From: Micromonospora rhizosphaerae
GTDB taxonomy: Bacteria; Actinomycetota; Actinomycetes; Mycobacteriales; Micromonosporaceae
Length of the DNA: 64,000 nucleotides
Assembly: GCF_900091465.1 (NCBI RefSeq)
Contig: NZ_FMHV01000002.1
Span: 5,642,001-5,706,000, forward strand
Direction of reading: 5' to 3'
The position numbers were made by a program, and so were the translations under genes. The notes below the pieces were generated by a model. The model was not told the origin of the DNA, did not search any database, and saw only the letters and a program-made list of their open reading frames with translations. Shown in pieces: positions 17,969 through 25,954 of this stretch; positions within the stretch are counted from its first letter, which is position 1, and every line of letters begins with the position of its first letter.

Positions 17969-19227
17969 CTAGGCGGCTGTGCTCGTGGCGGTCTCGGCGG
18001 CGAGTCGTTCGACGAGTTTGCCGCGTTCGAAGCGGGCGCCGGCGCGGACCAGGGCGACGAGGTGGGGCGCGTTGACGGCCCGCCACCGCTGCTGGGCGGC
18101 CTCGATGAGCTTGAACGCCACGGCGACGCTGGCGGCTTTGGAGCCGGGGCCCTTGGTGACCTTGGTGCGGTGCCGGACCGTGGCGAAGGTCGACTCGATC
18201 GGGTTCGTGGTACGCAGGTGCACCCAGTGCTCGGCCGGGAAGTCGTAGAACGCGAGGAGCTCGTCCAGATCGTCAACGACCGTGGCGACGGCCTTGCCGA
18301 ACTTCGCCCCGTAGGCGAGCTTGAACACGGCCACGGCGCGGCGGGCGTGGTCGCGGTCCTCGGCGTTCCAGATCTCGGCCAGGGCCTTCTTCGCCCCGGG
18401 ATGGGCGGATTTCGGCAGCGCCGCGAGGACGTTGGCGATCTTGTGGAACCAGCAGCGCTGCTCCCGTGTCTCAGGGAACACCTCGCGTAGCGCGTTCCAG
18501 AACCCGAGCGCACCGTCGCCGACCGCCAGGATCGGGGCGCGCATGCCCCGCCGCCGGCAGTCGCATAGCAGGTCGACCCACGACCCGGCCGACTCGCGGT
18601 AGCCCTCCGCGAGGGCGACGAGTTCCTTGCGGCCGTCGACGCGCACCCCGACGATCACCAGCAAGCACAGTTTCGCCTCGTCGAGGCGCACGTTCAGGTG
18701 CGCGCCATCGGCCCACACGTAGACATAGTCCGCACCGGACAGATCCCGGTCGGCGAAGGTGCGGGACTCGTCCTGCCACTGCCCGGTCAGCCGGGTGATC
18801 GTGGCCGCGGACAGCCCGGAGCTGGTGCCGAGGAACTGCTGCAACGTCGGCACGAAGTCCTGCGACGACACCCATGCAGGTACAGCAGCGGCAGCACCCC
18901 GCTGATCTGCGGGGACTTGCGGCACCACGCGGGCAGGATCGCCGAGGCGAACCGTTTGCGCTCGCCGGTGGTCTCGTTGACGCGCTTGTCGTTGACCCGC
19001 GGCGCGGCCACCTCGACCGCACCAGCCGAGGTGAGCACCTGCCGCGGCCGGGCGTGACCGTTGCGCACCACCAGCCTGCGGCCCTGCTCATCCACCTGGT
19101 CGGCGTGGGCGGCGATGTACGCCGCGACCTCGGCCTCCAGCGCCGCGGCCAGCATCCGCCGGGCACCGTCACGCACGATCTCGTCGATCAACGACCCGCC
19201 GGACGCGGCCGGCTGCGGCACCGCCAT
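17969..19227 (-). pseudogene. IS256-family (Mutator) transposase with one frameshift
   Basis: Together two frames give a full-length IS256-type transposase of about 420 residues. The N-terminal frame reads LIDEIVRDGARRMLAAALEAEV and VRNGHARPRQVLTSAG through LPLLYLHG. The C-terminal frame continues SSQDFVPTLQQFLG. The acids of the DDE set are in VWADGAHLNVR, AVGDGALGFW and NPIESTFATVR. The break near 18880 is explained by loss of one base. All key residues are present, so this is either a recently dead copy or an assembly error. Confidence 0.88.
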
Positions 19228-19393
19228 GGCGTGGGCTCTTCCGGGTTGACGACGGTAAGCACGTACCTTCCCGACGCGCGTTTGGCGCGCGGGCTCTACT
19301 CGATTCCTTGGATTCGGACTCGCCGGGAGGGTACGCCCCCACGGCGCTCATCCACAGTTTTCGAGCCATGCTCACTGTCCGCGCGTCGGAGGT

Positions 19394-19425
19394 GATGAGG
19401 CCGCCCTGGTGCGGACGGCCTCATC
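19394..19425 (-). terminator. Terminator after the pseudo-subtilase gene
   Basis: A hairpin with perfect 10-bp arms (GATGAGGCCG at 19394-19403 and its complement at 19416-19425) lies just past the stop of the minus-strand gene at 19438. It marks the end of the two-gene transcription unit. Confidence 0.7.
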
Positions 19426-19437
19426 TCGAATGCGAAT

Positions 19438-21045
19438 TTATCCCGCGGGCATCATCGGTGCGCGGCCGTAGCTCCATGATGTCCGCGCCATGGTCGGGAA
19501 CAAACCTACGGCGGTGGCGGCATCGGGCAGACCGCGGCCAATCCTCAGCGGGTCGATGAACATCAAAGGTTGGCAGCTTTCCTTCAGGATCTCGAAGAGC
19601 CGATCGACCCGTGCTGGGCTGCGCATCTGGAACATGGTGCGAAAGTCCGGGTGGTGGGCTAGGACAAGGGCCGCGAGCGCAGCGACGTGTGGCACCGCAA
19701 CAGCCGTGCCATCGAGTGCACCCAGATTGTTTGGGGGAAGCGTGGACACCACGGCCACGCCGGGTGCACAAAGATCGATCTCCGGTCCGCTGGCGCTAAA
19801 CCGTGCCGCGAAGTATCCCTCGGGGCTCGGCGCACCGGTGAACTGGGTGGCATGGTAGCTGTCCGGCGGAAAGGTGCCGAGCTTTCCGATCGCCGCGACG
19901 GCGAGCACGGTCGGTAGCGCGGCGGGAAAGCTGACCGGGCCGGCGTTGCTGCCGGCAGCAGCGATGCAGGCGATCCCTGATTGACGCGCCTCTTCGAGCT
20001 TCCTGGCAACCAGCCACGAGGGGTGGCGGGTGCCTACGTTGAGCGCGATGACGTCAACCTGGGCCGCGATGCAATGTTCCAGTGCCTCGAACAGGTCGCT
20101 CACGTGTCCGCCGGGGAAGGCCTTGTAGACGTGCAACTGGGCCTCTGGTGCGAGCCCGATGACCTGGTTGCCCGCGTCGGCGGCTGCGATCAGGCCGGCC
20201 GCGAATGTCCCAAACCCGGTCGAGTCGTCGTGCCACCCGCTGTCGTCGCCGGCGACGATGTCACGCCCTCCTGCGACCTGGTCGGCCACATCCTTGTGAG
20301 TCATGGCGACGCCTGAGTCGACGATCGCGATCCGCGCCCCGTGCCCTCGATATGTCGGGGGAACCCGGTCGAATCCCATCGCGCGGCGCGGCCAGTCATC
20401 CCCAGTGGACGTTGCGATCTTGTTGCAGACGATCCGGTTCGGCTCGGTCGCCGAGAGCCGGGGCCGCTCGCGCCAGACGCTCCAATGATCGTTTCGCGGC
20501 TGCACGTAGACGCCGGTCACCGCGTCGATCTCCTGCCTGGCTACCGTGGTCGTCGCGCGCCCATCCTCCGCGGTCAGCGCGGGTAGCGAGGGGTGTTCGG
20601 CGATCACGTGGACGGCCGCCCGGTGAAGCGGTGTGCCGTCTGAGTTCTCCACCTGGACCGCGATCTCGACAGGCTCGTCGTATGGAGTCACGCCCGGATC
20701 CGTCACGGCGATCGCGGCGGTGCCGTACCGGAGCGGCTGGTCGCTCTCGACGATCAGCTCCGGCATGGTCGCCAGCTGTGCTGCACGCGCCGGGGTCAGT
20801 TGTGCCACGACGATGGGCGGCGCCAGCGGCCCGGGCCGTTCTACCGGACGGATGACGCGGATGATCGTGGCTTCGCGATCCTCGCGCAGGCGGTCGACGA
20901 TGTTCTCGCCGATCGGCTCCAGGTACGGCGCCAGCTGATATCTAGGCGTGGGCGCGATCAGGCAGCGCTCGGTCCGCGGCTCGGTACCGCGTGAGCCGCC
21001 TTTGCCCCTTTCCTTCTTGGCAGCGCGATTGGCGGGCTCAGCCAT
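19438..21045 (-). CDS. Catalytically dead subtilisin-like (S8) protein with I9-like and Ig-like N-terminal domains
   Basis: A 535-residue intracellular protein with no signal peptide. Residues about 55-107 resemble an I9 propeptide (VVAQLTPARAAQL, then LIVESDQPL). Residues about 120-170 look like a carboxypeptidase-regulatory or Ig-like beta domain. From about 235 there is a clear S8 fold: IAIVDSGVAMTHKDV keeps the catalytic Asp (D243), and IAAAGSNAGPVSFPA keeps the oxyanion Asn (N367). The His motif, normally GHGTHVAG, reads GFGTFAAG, with Phe281 in place of His. The Ser motif, normally GTSMAAPH, reads GTAVAVPH, with Ala448. Two of the three catalytic residues are therefore gone while the frame is intact. 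AGGAGG lies 6 bases before the ATG. It follows a small Pro/Gln-rich gene by 80 bases. It probably acts as a binding, sensing or scaffold protein. Confidence 0.85.
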   Translation of the reverse strand: MAEPANRAAKKERGKGGSRGTEPRTERCLIAPTPRYQLAPYLEPIGENIVDRLREDREATIIRVIRPVERPGPLAPPIVVAQLTPARAAQLATMPELIVESDQPLRYGTAAIAVTDPGVTPYDEPVEIAVQVENSDGTPLHRAAVHVIAEHPSLPALTAEDGRATTTVARQEIDAVTGVYVQPRNDHWSVWRERPRLSATEPNRIVCNKIATSTGDDWPRRAMGFDRVPPTYRGHGARIAIVDSGVAMTHKDVADQVAGGRDIVAGDDSGWHDDSTGFGTFAAGLIAAADAGNQVIGLAPEAQLHVYKAFPGGHVSDLFEALEHCIAAQVDVIALNVGTRHPSWLVARKLEEARQSGIACIAAAGSNAGPVSFPAALPTVLAVAAIGKLGTFPPDSYHATQFTGAPSPEGYFAARFSASGPEIDLCAPGVAVVSTLPPNNLGALDGTAVAVPHVAALAALVLAHHPDFRTMFQMRSPARVDRLFEILKESCQPLMFIDPLRIGRGLPDAATAVGLFPTMARTSWSYGRAPMMPAG

Positions 21046-21125
21046 CTCCAGCCTCCTTTCGAGGCGATGATCACGACGACGCCGTGGCTTGAGTGGCGCC
21101 GTCGTGATCGGACCGTCGATTCGGT

Positions 21126-21491
21126 TCACCAAGCCATCGAGTACGGCCGCGCGACCTGCCGCTGGGCGAACTGGTGATACGGCTGCTGAAGCATCGCCGC
21201 GATGTACGGGGGCAGCTGGGCCAGCACGTGCTGGGCCGTCCAGAGGCCCTGCTGTGCGTTACTCAGGAGCTGAACGATGACCTGGATGCTCGGGACGATC
21301 TGCTCCACGCCCGGAGCCTGCGAGCCGATGGATGGGGTGCCGAACGGTTGCTGTCCCGGGCTGAACTGCGGGACCTGCTCAAACCCTGTCGGGGTGAACT
21401 GTCCCGGCTGCCCGTAAGTGCCCTGCTGCCACGGGAGGGCCTGCCCAGCGGGGCCTTGAAGGAACGGTGGCGCGTAGGTTGCGGTTGTCAC
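21126..21491 (-). CDS. Small Pro/Gln/Gly-rich protein, partner of the pseudo-subtilase
   Basis: A 121-residue protein of no known family. The first half is disordered and rich in Pro, Gln, Gly and Phe with repeated PGQF/PGQQPFG-type turns. The second half (from about residue 60) is an amphipathic helical segment, VEQIVPSIQVIVQLLSNAQQ and LPPYIAAMLQQPYHQF. There is no signal peptide and no Cys. Start GTG at 21491 has AGGAGG five bases upstream. It is the first gene of a two-gene unit with the dead subtilase, so the two products may interact; the disordered tail could be a substrate-like ligand. Function unknown. Confidence 0.75.
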   Translation of the reverse strand: MTTATYAPPFLQGPAGQALPWQQGTYGQPGQFTPTGFEQVPQFSPGQQPFGTPSIGSQAPGVEQIVPSIQVIVQLLSNAQQGLWTAQHVLAQLPPYIAAMLQQPYHQFAQRQVARPYSMAW

Positions 21492-21525
21492 GTCTACCTC
21501 CTCTGTACGGTATAGATGTACGACT

Positions 21526-21542
21526 GTCCATCATAACTGGAC
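21526..21542. promoter_or_regulatory. Inverted repeat between the pseudo-subtilase unit and the HTH gene
   Basis: GTCCA-N7-TGGAC lies in the 133-base divergent promoter region (between 21491 and 21625). It is a reasonable binding site for the HTH protein encoded by the rightward gene. Confidence 0.45.
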
Positions 21543-21624
21543 GATACGCCGGGGCCCGGACGTCGGCAAGAGGACGACGCAAGATAGACGAAAGACATGC
21601 GTCTCGCGTTATGCTCGGCCCGCG

Positions 21625-21987
21625 ATGAACGCTTTACAGCAGCTGATACGTCATCGGATGGCCGAGAACCACTGGTCCTATGGCGATATTGCACGGCGTG
21701 GCGGGCTGCCGCGCTCCACCGTGCACAACCTTGCGACCCTGGAGCGGCTGAGCAGGCCACCACGTCCGGTGACTCTCGAGCGGCTCGCGAGGGGCCTTGA
21801 CGTCCCGCTCGACACTGTCCGCGGCGCCGCGGCGACTGCGGCGGGGCTTCACGTGTGGCAAGAACCGGTATCCGATCCGGAGATCGAGGTCATGGTCGCA
21901 GGGTTGGCCAAGCTCAGCCCGGAGGAGCGCCGGCATGTCCAAGCGTTAATCCGCTCTTTGTTGAACGGCCGGCAGCAGCAGGACTAG
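21625..21987 (+). CDS. XRE-like helix-turn-helix regulator
   Basis: A 120-residue protein. Residues 1-65 form a Cro/C1-type HTH: LIRHRMAENHWSYGDIARRGGLPRSTVHNL, then VTLERLARGLDVPLDTVRGAA. The C-terminal part ends with a helix (LAKLSPEERRHVQALIRSLL) found in many actinobacterial regulators of this type. It is divergent from the pseudo-subtilase unit and followed by a 67-residue gene 36 bases downstream. It probably controls this cassette, including itself. The ribosome binding site is weak. Confidence 0.85.
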   Translation: MNALQQLIRHRMAENHWSYGDIARRGGLPRSTVHNLATLERLSRPPRPVTLERLARGLDVPLDTVRGAAATAAGLHVWQEPVSDPEIEVMVAGLAKLSPEERRHVQALIRSLLNGRQQQD

Positions 21988-22023
21988 GCTTCCCCACTGG
22001 GACGAACGCACAGAGGAGACGCC

Positions 22024-22227
22024 ATGCGAGTCATTCGCCTGGCCGATCTACCGGTCATGGTGCACATCCGACGCCGCGACGAAGTCCTAGTCGCCGTACC
22101 CGTCCGACTGCCCGAAGACGACATCCTTGCCATCGCCAGCGTGGTCTTATCCGGCGACGAGTTCGCCGAGCTGGCCGGCTCCCTGGATCGCGGACACGAC
22201 GGCCGGACAGCCCCACCGCACGGGTGA
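22024..22227 (+). CDS. Small conserved-looking protein of unknown function
   Basis: A 67-residue protein (starts MRVIRLADLPVMVHIRR) with alternating hydrophobic strands and an acidic helix (SGDEFAELAGSL). GAGGAG lies a few bases before the ATG, so translation is likely. It follows the HTH gene by 36 bases in the same direction, probably in one transcript. No family is recognised. Confidence 0.6.
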   Translation: MRVIRLADLPVMVHIRRRDEVLVAVPVRLPEDDILAIASVVLSGDEFAELAGSLDRGHDGRTAPPHG

Positions 22228-22285
22228 ACTCGCCGTGGGTATGTAACGACCTGGGGGTCAATAGTGGTGATTGTTGAGCGGTGAT

Positions 22286-22417
22286 TCACAATGCGGCCGC
22301 CGGGTCGGTGGCCAGGCCCGTGACAGCGCGGATGATGTCGGGTAGGACATCGCGGCGGCCGGTGTATGGCTGTAGTGGCCAGTGGGGCTCGTATTTCAGG
22401 TTCAGCCCGGTTGACAT
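22286..22417 (-). CDS. Short unassigned open frame, possibly a C-terminal fragment
   Basis: A 43-codon frame (starts MSTGLNLKYEPHWPLQPY, contains DVLPDIIRAVTGLA) looks like real protein rather than chance, but there is no ribosome binding site and the integrase remnant begins 25 bases beyond its start. It is probably the tail of a gene cut by that insertion. Confidence 0.3.
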   Translation of the reverse strand: MSTGLNLKYEPHWPLQPYTGRRDVLPDIIRAVTGLATDPAAAL

Positions 22418-22441
22418 GGGGTTCTGTGTGAGGTCAGCCTT

Positions 22442-22975
22442 GTGGAAGCTGCGACGACCCGCGCCATGAGCGCTTCGTTGATGTACCTGCTACTGCGCCA
22501 GGTGCTGCAGATGTTGACCCAGCTCGCCCGGGACGGCGGAGCCAAGGGTGTCGAGATCCTGGTACTACGGCACCAGGTGGCGGTGCTGCGCCGCCAGGTG
22601 CACCGCCCAAATCTCGAACCGGCCGACCGGGTGGTGCTGGCGGCGTTGTCGCGGCTGCTCCCCCACCCGCAGTGGGCGGCGTTCTTCCTCACCCCGGCGA
22701 CCCTGCTCCGCTGGCACCGGCAGCTGATCGCCCGGCAATGGACATACCGCACGCGCGGCCGGGCCGGCCGCCGGTGGCCAAGCAGATCCGTGACCTGGTG
22801 CTGCGGCTGGCCGCCGAGAACCCTTCGTGGGGGCACCGCCGGATCAAAGGTGAACTGGTCGGCCTCGATCATCAGGTGGCGGCCAGCACCGTGTGGAAGA
22901 TCCTCAACCAGGCCGGGGTCGAGCCGGCGCCGCGGCGATGCGGGCCGACGTGGAAGCGGTTCGTGACCGCCCAGG
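22442..22975 (+). pseudogene. Integrase-core transposase, frameshifted and 3'-truncated
   Basis: The N-terminal part reads VEILVLRHQVAVLRRQVHRP and FLTPATLLRWHRQLIARQW, the opening of integrase-core (rve) transposases common in actinobacteria. After RTRGR the protein continues in another frame with RPPVAKQIRDLVLRLAAENP, SWGHRRIKGEL and CGPTWKRFVTAQA. It then loses similarity before the first catalytic Asp. It is a dead remnant with no catalytic core. Confidence 0.85.
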
Positions 22976-23110
22976 CGGCCACCGTCCTCGCGCGATACGG
23001 CGGCAAGCACATCGGCCGGACCGATGTAACGGTACGGGCGCTGGTGACCCATCGCGACCTGTGCCACAGCCACGAGTCTCACCTCTCGGACCGAGCCGTG
23101 CCAGCCGTTT

Positions 23111-23674
23111 CTATAAGTCGCCGGGTGCGCCCGTGGCGGCGAACACCTCGACCGCGTCACGTAGCCGGTCGAGAAAGCCGGTCAGATTCTCTGCCACCAC
23201 GTCGAATCGTGGGTCATCGCTGCGGTAGACACCGGCGACGATCTCGCCGGCAGGAAGCCGGTACACCGGCGAGCCGGTCACCGCCTCCACCGCGAACAGG
23301 GTGCCGCCGCCATCACTGGCGAACACGACCACGTCCGCGGTGAAGCGCCCCCGGATAGACGTCACCTCCCTGTGCAGGACCAGGCCGGGATCGTGGATGA
23401 AGTAGCCGTTGCCGACGTCCGGCAGGCTCACTTCGCGCACCTGCCGGTACCACGCGAGCAAATCGTCGGGCGGGCGCATGCCCGCCAGGGAGGCAAGCTC
23501 CTCCTCCCCCGCTGGGCCGCCGATCGTGTGCCGGCCCGGCGGATAACCAAACCGGACTTCGAAGCCCGGCAGCAGCCGGTCCAGGCACGCGGTGATGTCC
23601 TCGCGCCAGCGCCGGATGTACGCCACGTCCATTGGGCTATCAGATCCGTCCATCATCGGCCGACGCGCCGGCAT
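23111..23674 (-). CDS. SMI1/KNR4 (SUKH)-family protein
   Basis: A 187-residue protein of the SUKH superfamily. An N-terminal helix (YIRRWREDITACLDRLLPG) is followed by the family core RPPDDLLAWYRQVREVSLPD, GNGYFIHDP, then ADVVVFASDGGGTLFAVE and a short acidic end. SUKH proteins are the most frequent immunity proteins in polymorphic toxin systems, where they bind and neutralise a cognate toxin. No toxin gene is adjacent. The start is uncertain: 23674 is the longest, and an in-frame ATG at 23632 begins closer to the domain. Neighbours on the same strand are also small immunity-like genes. Confidence 0.7.
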   Translation of the reverse strand: MPARRPMMDGSDSPMDVAYIRRWREDITACLDRLLPGFEVRFGYPPGRHTIGGPAGEEELASLAGMRPPDDLLAWYRQVREVSLPDVGNGYFIHDPGLVLHREVTSIRGRFTADVVVFASDGGGTLFAVEAVTGSPVYRLPAGEIVAGVYRSDDPRFDVVAENLTGFLDRLRDAVEVFAATGAPGDL

Positions 23675-23701
23675 CTGCTGACCTGTCCCTGCTGCCGCCG
23701 G

Positions 23702-24247
23702 TCATCCGATGTCCCAGGAGGCCAGGTGCACGCCGCAATACAGGCAGCGGAACAGGTACGCCGACGGCTCACCGCTGGCATCCATCCGCCGCAGCATCGC
23801 GTCGGCCTGATCTGCCGGCCACCCGAGCTGGTGCAGATCGTCCCGGATCATCGTCAGCGCATCAGGGTGGGTGCGCAGCTCCTCGTAGCCGCCCGGGCCG
23901 AGAAACGCGGCACCGTCGCCGCAGTGATACAGCCAGCTCGGCTGCTGCCAGGAGCCGAACCCCGGCGTGCGTTGCGTGACCTCCTCGACGACGGCGAACG
24001 GAACGTCTGGTGGCACGTCGGTCGCGTCGGTGAACATGCACGGGAAGTCGGCGGCGCCCGTCAACGTCCGCGCCGCCTCACCCGAGGCGATGCAGTGCAG
24101 GCACAGAACGTCGGCCTGGCGGCCGTAGATCGGACCGGCGTACCGCCAGCCGCGAGCAACCCCGCACAGCACGCACGCCTCGACCGTGGGGACGGCCGAC
24201 CCGGTCGCGACCGGATCGGGGTGGTAACGGAACCGCGGCTGTGTCAC
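23702..24247 (-). CDS. CbrC-family (UPF0167) protein
   Basis: A 181-residue protein matching the CbrC/UPF0167 pattern: FRYHPDPVATGS, CVLCGVARGW, YAGPIYG, LCLHCIASG, RTPGFGSWQQPSWLYHCGDGAAFLG, and a C-terminal FRCLYCGVHLASWD. Three CxxC pairs suggest zinc or another metal. The E. coli relative was named for colicin E2 tolerance, and the family has been suggested to act as immunity proteins; the biochemical role is not established. GTG start at 24247 with AGGAG seven bases upstream. It lies 27 bases upstream of the SUKH gene, so they may be co-transcribed. Confidence 0.85.
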   Translation of the reverse strand: MTQPRFRYHPDPVATGSAVPTVEACVLCGVARGWRYAGPIYGRQADVLCLHCIASGEAARTLTGAADFPCMFTDATDVPPDVPFAVVEEVTQRTPGFGSWQQPSWLYHCGDGAAFLGPGGYEELRTHPDALTMIRDDLHQLGWPADQADAMLRRMDASGEPSAYLFRCLYCGVHLASWDIG

Positions 24248-24260
24248 TCGACCACTCCTG

Positions 24261-24698
24261 TCAGACCCGGGCCATGAGATGACCGCTGGGCGAGTAGTCG
24301 ATTTTCCAATCGGCGTAGACCCCGAGGGCGTCGTCCGCGGTGCAGCGCAACGCCACCGACAGCCACCGCACCTCACCGTCTTCGCGCAGCGCGAACCCCA
24401 CCGCAACGTCGAACCGCTCACCGCCGCACAGGCAGGCGGCGTTACCGGGATCTGCGTCCTCGGCGACGTCGAGGCCATCGAGCATTACAGACCGGTCACC
24501 GCACAAGTGGCAGGTGCGTTCGGCGTAGCCAGCGTCATCGTCGACCCGCACCCCGAACACCGACCCGCCGCACCGCGCACACGCCACGTGGACGACCCGG
24601 GCCACCGGATAGCCGCCCGCCCGGAACTCGCGTAGGTACGCGTCGAGCTCGGCCGCTGCCGTCTCCGGCCGCCGCTGCCCCGACCCGTCGATCGCCAT
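24261..24698 (-). CDS. CxxC-rich small protein of unknown function
   Basis: A 145-residue protein with three short Cys pairs (CARCGG, TCHLCGD, CLCGG) and a C-terminal beta-rich part (WLSVALRCTADDALGVYADW). The spacing suggests a zinc-ribbon-like fold. I do not recognise the family. It is 13 bases upstream of the CbrC-type gene on the same strand, so it likely belongs to the same unit. The opposite-strand DUF4259 gene starts 86 bases away. Confidence 0.6.
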   Translation of the reverse strand: MAIDGSGQRRPETAAAELDAYLREFRAGGYPVARVVHVACARCGGSVFGVRVDDDAGYAERTCHLCGDRSVMLDGLDVAEDADPGNAACLCGGERFDVAVGFALREDGEVRWLSVALRCTADDALGVYADWKIDYSPSGHLMARV

Positions 24699-24784
24699 CC
24701 GGGCACCATAGCCGCCTTCGTGTTCGGTGGGGTCCTGTCGGTGGCCGGTGCGAGAATGCCGCGCAACCGATCTTGGGAGGATCA

Positions 24785-25204
24785 ATGGGGACCTGGGACA
24801 GCGGACCGTTCGACAACGACACCGCCGCTGACTGGTGTGGTGATCTCGACGACGCCGACGGTGCCAAGCGCCCGGAGCTGGTCCGCGAGGCGCTGAGCCG
24901 GGCCGCCGGCGCGGACGGCTACCTCGACGCCGACGCCGCCTGCCAGGCGATCGCCGCAGCCGCGATCGTGGCCGCGCAGCAGCCCGGCGGGCAGCCAATC
25001 ACCTCCCCGTACGCGCCGGACTTCCTGCTCGACGGCGGCCGGCTCGACTTGCCCGACGACCTGGCTGTACTGGCGGTGAGGGCCCTCGACCGGGTCATGG
25101 CCGCGGACTCCGAATGGCGCGACCTGTGGCAGGAGCCCGCCGCCGGGGACGTAAACCCGGCCTTCGACGCCGTCCGCGGCCTGCGCAGAGTCCTGACGGC
25201 GTAG
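24785..25204 (+). CDS. DUF4259-family protein
   Basis: A 139-residue protein that opens with MGTWDSGPFDNDTAADW, the hallmark of DUF4259, followed by acidic helices and LLDGGRLDLPDDLAVLAVRALDRVMA, SEWRDLWQEP. These proteins are common in actinobacteria next to polymorphic toxin or immunity genes, but the biochemical role is unknown. GGAGG lies six bases before the ATG. It is divergent from the CxxC/CbrC/SUKH group. Confidence 0.85.
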   Translation: MGTWDSGPFDNDTAADWCGDLDDADGAKRPELVREALSRAAGADGYLDADAACQAIAAAAIVAAQQPGGQPITSPYAPDFLLDGGRLDLPDDLAVLAVRALDRVMAADSEWRDLWQEPAAGDVNPAFDAVRGLRRVLTA

Positions 25205-25549
25205 CGGGCAGCTGTTGCAACGTCCGGCGGCACGCCGTTATCGCTGGGTACCTGCGTCCGAAGCGGCCGAGGACCTGGTGACGGGCATGGGTGTGCCGTG
25301 GCGACGCAGCGCCGACTAGCTCGCGCGGATCCTGCGCCAGCACGGCCAGGAGCTGCGGCCGTGGCCGACGTCGCAGCGACGTGGCGCGGGTTCCGTGAAT
25401 TCCTCCAGCTCGAAATCGAGGACTTGGACACCGAGCCGGACACGGACATCAACGGCCTTTCACCGGCAGGTCGGCAACACCACTCCTCTGAACGCAACCC
25501 GCACCCGGCCGGTTGAAGCGACAGCCATAGAGTTCAGCTGCCGACGACG
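25205..25549 (+). other. Probable gene debris
   Basis: A plus-strand open stretch near 25359-25470 (VADVAATWRGFREFLQLEIE) looks coding but has no start signal and ends in nonsense-like sequence. It is probably a fragment of an unknown gene. Confidence 0.35.
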
Positions 25550-25849
25550 ATGACGGGCGAGGGAGGCGACTGCATCGACGACAAGCCCGACAAGTGTGGC
25601 TACTACGTCGCCGGGTCCAGCTGCAAGAAGGTCGAGTGGTGCGGGAAGGATGACCTTGTCGAGCCGGGAACGTGGGCGACTGATGGGGGTACGGGACTGA
25701 CCGACTGCATGTGGGGGCTGTCCCTGCCGCCGGAGTACGGCTTGGATGACGGCGGCTACGCGACGTCCTACACGGAGGTCCAGGTGCCCAAGGGCGCCAT
25801 CTTCGAGACCGGCAATTGCCTCGCCGGCTGGAAGTGGCTACACCCGTAG
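25550..25849 (+). CDS. Cys-containing small hypothetical protein
   Basis: A 99-residue open frame with six Cys and many Asp, Gly and Trp residues (DDKPDKCGYYVAGSSCKKVEW, LTDCMWGLSLPPEYG). The composition suggests a disulfide-bonded extracellular domain, but no signal peptide and no good ribosome binding site are present. It may be the C-terminal domain of a lost secreted protein. No family recognised. Confidence 0.35.
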   Translation: MTGEGGDCIDDKPDKCGYYVAGSSCKKVEWCGKDDLVEPGTWATDGGTGLTDCMWGLSLPPEYGLDDGGYATSYTEVQVPKGAIFETGNCLAGWKWLHP

Positions 25850-25954
25850 CTGGCACCTCAATAACACGCTCACGGCCCCCGGTTCGGGCCGTCGCCGTGT
25901 TCACGTAGAAGAGCACTGAGCCATTCGCGCTGCCCGATCTGCGCCCACGGTGCC

